26,639 nucleotides of DNA from Scatavimonas merdigallinarum (lineage in GTDB: Bacteria > Bacillota > Clostridia > Oscillospirales > Acutalibacteraceae), in the NCBI GenBank assembly GCA_018713055.1, contig DVFW01000050.1, positions 1-26,639 on the forward strand. Reading direction: 5' to 3'. The notes beneath the pieces were generated by a model, which worked only from the letters and a program-made list of their open reading frames with translations, had not been told where the DNA came from and ran no database searches. Shown here one piece after another: positions 24,695-26,639 of this stretch (its first letter is position 1; the number at the start of each line of letters is the position of its first letter). The position numbers and the translations under genes are program-made.

Positions 24695-24748
24695 TATAAC
24701 AGTGATATGTAACGATGTTATAATACACCAATCAGCTGGATTTGTCAA
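24695..24748 (-). promoter_or_regulatory. tetR-2 promoter with autoregulatory palindrome
   Basis: On the minus strand TTGACA (24748-24743) and TATTAT (24725-24720) are spaced 17 nt. A 28-bp imperfect palindrome with arms TATAACA and TGTTATA spans 24695-24722, covering the -10 region and transcription start. Its sequence differs from the tetR-1 palindrome, so each regulator probably recognizes its own site. Confidence 0.75.
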
Positions 24749-25092
24749 GGGGCTAAAATCCGAAACTGTGTAACTTTAAAAAACAGGGTCCTCACAATGG
24801 AGAGTCCTACCGCCATATCAGGTTTTATGGCAAGATAGGAAAACCAACTGTCCTTTGCCGCACCATACCAGTGCTTTACCCCTACGGGAATTCCCACAAC
24901 GTCCCCGGCTGTAAGCGGCCTTGCGGCCTTTCCTTCTTCCTGATACCAGACGCAGCCGCCCGTTACCAGCAAAATCTGCCCCGTAAGGTAGATATGCCAA
25001 TGGTCGCGGTTTTCCGGCTCAAAGGTCACATTTCGGTCTGTTTGTAAAGGACATAGAGAAAATTTTTCCTCATTTCTTTGCGGATAGGTCAT
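24745..25092 (-). pseudogene. Cupin-domain protein, truncated at the C-terminus
   Basis: The central part is a cupin of the kind attached to carboxymuconolactone decarboxylase-like proteins: LQTDRNVTFEPENRDHWHI, GQILLVTGGCVWYQEEGK, LTAGDVVGIPVGVKHWYGA and DSWFSYLAI. Metal-type histidines (HWH and KHW) are visible. After about residue 88 the tail (KPDMAVGLSIVRTLFFKV...) no longer resembles cupins and runs up to the tetR-2 promoter, so a recombination joint probably lies near 24830. The ATG at 25092 lies inside the tnpW-like gene and has no evident ribosome binding site, and the first residues look like read-through of that gene in another frame. Most likely a fragment. Confidence 0.65.
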
Positions 25093-25249
25093 TTTCCAGT
25101 AGCCGCATGACTTTATCGCTCATGCGCTCTGTGCTTGTCTGGTTGAAATGGAGCGACAATTCATAGGTGGTCTTGCCGATTTTCCGCTTGACGGTCTGTG
25201 GCTTCGGAGCGGCAGTGGTCTTAGTGGCTGTCTGTGTGGTTTCCTGCAT
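25070..25249 (-). CDS. tnpW: TnpW-like transposon-encoded small protein
   Basis: 59-residue protein with an alanine/threonine-rich start (MQETTQTATK), then TVKRKIGKTTYELSLHFNQ and a C-terminal helix STERMSDKVMRLLENDL, resembling the TnpW small proteins carried by Tn4451-type elements. No molecular function is established. The ATG at 25249 has AAGGAGA 6 nt upstream; a longer frame to 25300 lacks such a site. Its end overlaps the cupin fragment by 23 nt. It is evidence that a mobilizable element once occupied this locus. Confidence 0.7.
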   Translation of the reverse strand: MQETTQTATKTTAAPKPQTVKRKIGKTTYELSLHFNQTSTERMSDKVMRLLENDLSAKK

Positions 25250-25359
25250 AGGCTCTCCTTTCTGATTTTGACAAAAGAAAAAGCTGGAAGTCCTTTTCAA
25301 GATTTCCTGCTCGGTAGTGCTACTATGAGGGTAGCGGTTATTCAGTTTTTAATGGCTGT

Positions 25360-25471
25360 GTTACGCAATAGAAGCCTATTTTTGAGGGTATAGGTATAAA
25401 ATATCGTCTTTGCGATTTTGACGCTTAAAAAGCCTTGTAGAATAGGCGTTTCAAGCCGCCTACTGCGTAAC
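25360..25471. repeat. 112-bp element with terminal inverted repeats
   Basis: GTTACGCAATAG at 25360-25371 is mirrored by CTACTGCGTAAC at 25460-25471 with one mismatch in 12. A second small hairpin, TAGGCG with CGCCTA, lies inside the right arm. No coding frame is convincing. It could be a miniature inverted-repeat element, or a recombination or transfer site left by the mobile element. I see no clear target-site duplication. Confidence 0.5.
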
Positions 25472-25484
25472 ATGATATACATTT

Positions 25485-25958
25485 TTATAAAGCAATTACC
25501 ATGATATATTCCTCGTCAACTTCTTTCAAAATCGTAAATCCTATTTTTTGATACATCTTTACTGCATAATTATCTTTCTGAACGGATAACGATATTCGGG
25601 AATATCCTTTTGATTTCAAAAGGGAAATTAACTCCTTTAACAATGCTGTACCTACTCCCAACCCTCGATATTCCTTAAAAACGGACATTGCAAGAGAGGG
25701 TGTAGTATTATCAATATGCCCGTAATCGTTCATAATACGCACCCATACAGCCCCTATGATTTTTTGGTTTACTTCTGCAACTAAAGCTATATCATGTTCT
25801 TTCTTCCCAAAATCAGCAACATATACTTGCAATTCGGGGAAATATATTACTGTCTTAGGCGGCGGCTCTATACCACTTGGAACATAGATTGCTTCATACA
25901 AAAAGTCATTCAACAATAGATATTCCGTATTGTTCATTTGTCGTATTTTATATTCCAT
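25485..25958 (-). CDS. GNAT-family N-acetyltransferase
   Basis: 157 residues with the GNAT fold: N-terminal strand-helix EYKIRQMNNTEYLLLNDFL, the central beta strands with GAVWVRIMNDYG, the acetyl-CoA-binding motif A KEYRGLGVGTALLKELISLL (the Q/RxxGxG/A pattern) and motif B VQKDNYAVKMYQKIGF. The substrate is unknown; no aminoglycoside-specific signature is seen. The ATG at 25958 has AAGGGG upstream. The gene is distinctly more AT-rich than the genes left of 25 kb, suggesting a separate origin. It appears complete, unlike its neighbours, and may be cargo kept by selection. Confidence 0.88.
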   Translation of the reverse strand: MEYKIRQMNNTEYLLLNDFLYEAIYVPSGIEPPPKTVIYFPELQVYVADFGKKEHDIALVAEVNQKIIGAVWVRIMNDYGHIDNTTPSLAMSVFKEYRGLGVGTALLKELISLLKSKGYSRISLSVQKDNYAVKMYQKIGFTILKEVDEEYIMVIAL

Positions 25959-26016
25959 AGCACAACCCCTTAATTCCTTTTAATCATATCATTATTTTAG
26001 CACCTATCCGGCGCAA

Positions 26017-26391
26017 TCACAATTCCATATCACGCCGTTTGCTCTGCGTCTTGGCTCTGGTCTGCTCCGGCTGTACCGCCTGTTCCACGCACTTCTTGAC
26101 CACTTCGGTTTCCTGTAGCTCCGCTTTCAAGGTCTGCAAACTGCTATACAAGCGGCTTTTCTTTTGAGTAAGGTCGGCAGCCTCGGCTTTCCATGTTTTC
26201 AGCTTCAGCACATTGTCTTTCCCTAAATGCTCTTTGAGATAACGCTCGGCGGTCTGCTCTTTGACGCCGCCAGCCGGATGGCATACAACGATTCCCTCCA
26301 GTGTTTTGCCGCCGGAATCATCCGGGATATAGAGGATACCGGCAATTTTGATGTTGTGGCTCAAAAATGTTACATTTGTTTTTATGGTCAC
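26017..26391 (-). pseudogene. In-frame chimera: alpha/beta-hydrolase N-terminus and relaxase C-terminus
   Basis: Residues 1 to about 48 (VTFLSHNIKIAGILYIPDD, GIVVCHPAGGVKEQTA) match the start of a YcjY/dienelactone-type alpha/beta hydrolase, but the catalytic nucleophile and everything after it are missing. From about residue 50 the protein becomes charged and coiled-coil-like (ERYLKEHLGKDNVLKLKTW, SLQTLKAELQETEVV) and ends KRRDMEL, as do C-termini of relaxases from clostridial mobilizable elements. The GTG at 26391 has AGGGAG 3 nt upstream, so it may be translated. The joint probably arose by a deletion between two genes. Hydrolase or relaxase activity is not expected. Confidence 0.65.
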
Positions 26392-26487
26392 AATCTCCCT
26401 TTCTTTTTTGGGTATAAAATCAATAAGTAATTTTCTAATAAATTCTTATTATAAGACTATATATTTATAAATGAATCCGCTGTTATA

Positions 26488-26639
26488 TCAAATAAAATTC
26501 CACATAACAATTGAAATCATTAAGTCACTATCTGTGTTTGCCGTATCAAGTTCTTCCTGCTCAAATATTACACGAACATCCGCATTCTTTAATTTACCCA
26601 ATGCTTCTATAGTTTCAACAGTATCTCTTCCAAAACGGC
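26488..26639 (-). pseudogene. Serine recombinase, truncated and cut by the window edge
   Basis: The minus-strand frame enters from the window end and reads RFGRDTVETIEALGKLKNAD, then VRVIFEQEELDTANTDSDLMISI, the resolvase catalytic-domain pattern R-FGR-T and V-FE-E-LDT-SDLMISI. Instead of the usual continuation into the E-helix it ends VMWNFI and a stop at 26488. The DNA-binding and recombinase domains are absent, so the gene is broken here. The N-terminal catalytic serine would lie outside the window. About 95 nt of AT-rich sequence separates it from the chimeric gene. Confidence 0.8.

Overview
The window looks like a mosaic stretch of a Clostridia-type Firmicutes chromosome. The evidence is strong AGGAGG-type ribosome binding sites, consensus sigma-A-like promoters, frequent TTG and GTG starts, and a minus-strand housekeeping operon in an order typical of Clostridia (plsX, rnc, radical SAM, smc, ftsY, rdgB, yhbY, nadD, yqeK, rsfS, leuS). 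The species cannot be fixed from the sequence alone.

Left edge (1 to about 1.2 kb): a degenerate group II intron on the minus strand, whose 5' RNA part is joined directly to the C-terminal part of its maturase, lies just downstream of the rpsU terminator. rpsU (ribosomal protein S21, absent from long-ORF scans) has its own consensus promoter. From 1.3 to 13.6 kb comes the compact housekeeping operon on the minus strand, with several overlapping or nearly touching genes. A promoter at about 13.96-13.99 kb drives it through a leader of about 300 nt that holds paired hairpins and an uncertain small ORF.

From 14.0 to 24.75 kb is an accessory island made of two paralogous modules arranged tail to tail: TetR, operator, ABC half-transporter, ABC half-transporter on the plus strand (14.5-18.7 kb), and the same order on the minus strand (24.7 down to 18.85 kb). 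Each tetR has a good promoter with its own palindrome over the -10 or start region. An 18-bp palindrome, 15/18 identical and in the same orientation relative to the genes, sits between tetR and the first ABC gene in both modules. In the second module a decayed IS110-family transposase lies between that operator and the ABC genes, probably separating them from their promoter.

Right edge (24.75-26.64 kb): debris of mobile elements and cargo. It holds a cupin fragment that starts inside a tnpW-like gene, a 112-bp inverted-repeat element, an AT-rich GNAT acetyltransferase, an in-frame chimera of an alpha/beta-hydrolase N-terminus and a relaxase C-terminus, and a truncated serine recombinase. tnpW plus relaxase plus serine recombinase suggests a decayed Tn4451-like integrative mobilizable element.

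The main biological hypothesis is a duplicated, heterodimeric type-IV-fold ABC transporter system. Each copy has its own TetR regulator, but both copies share a second operator for a regulator that is not encoded in the window.
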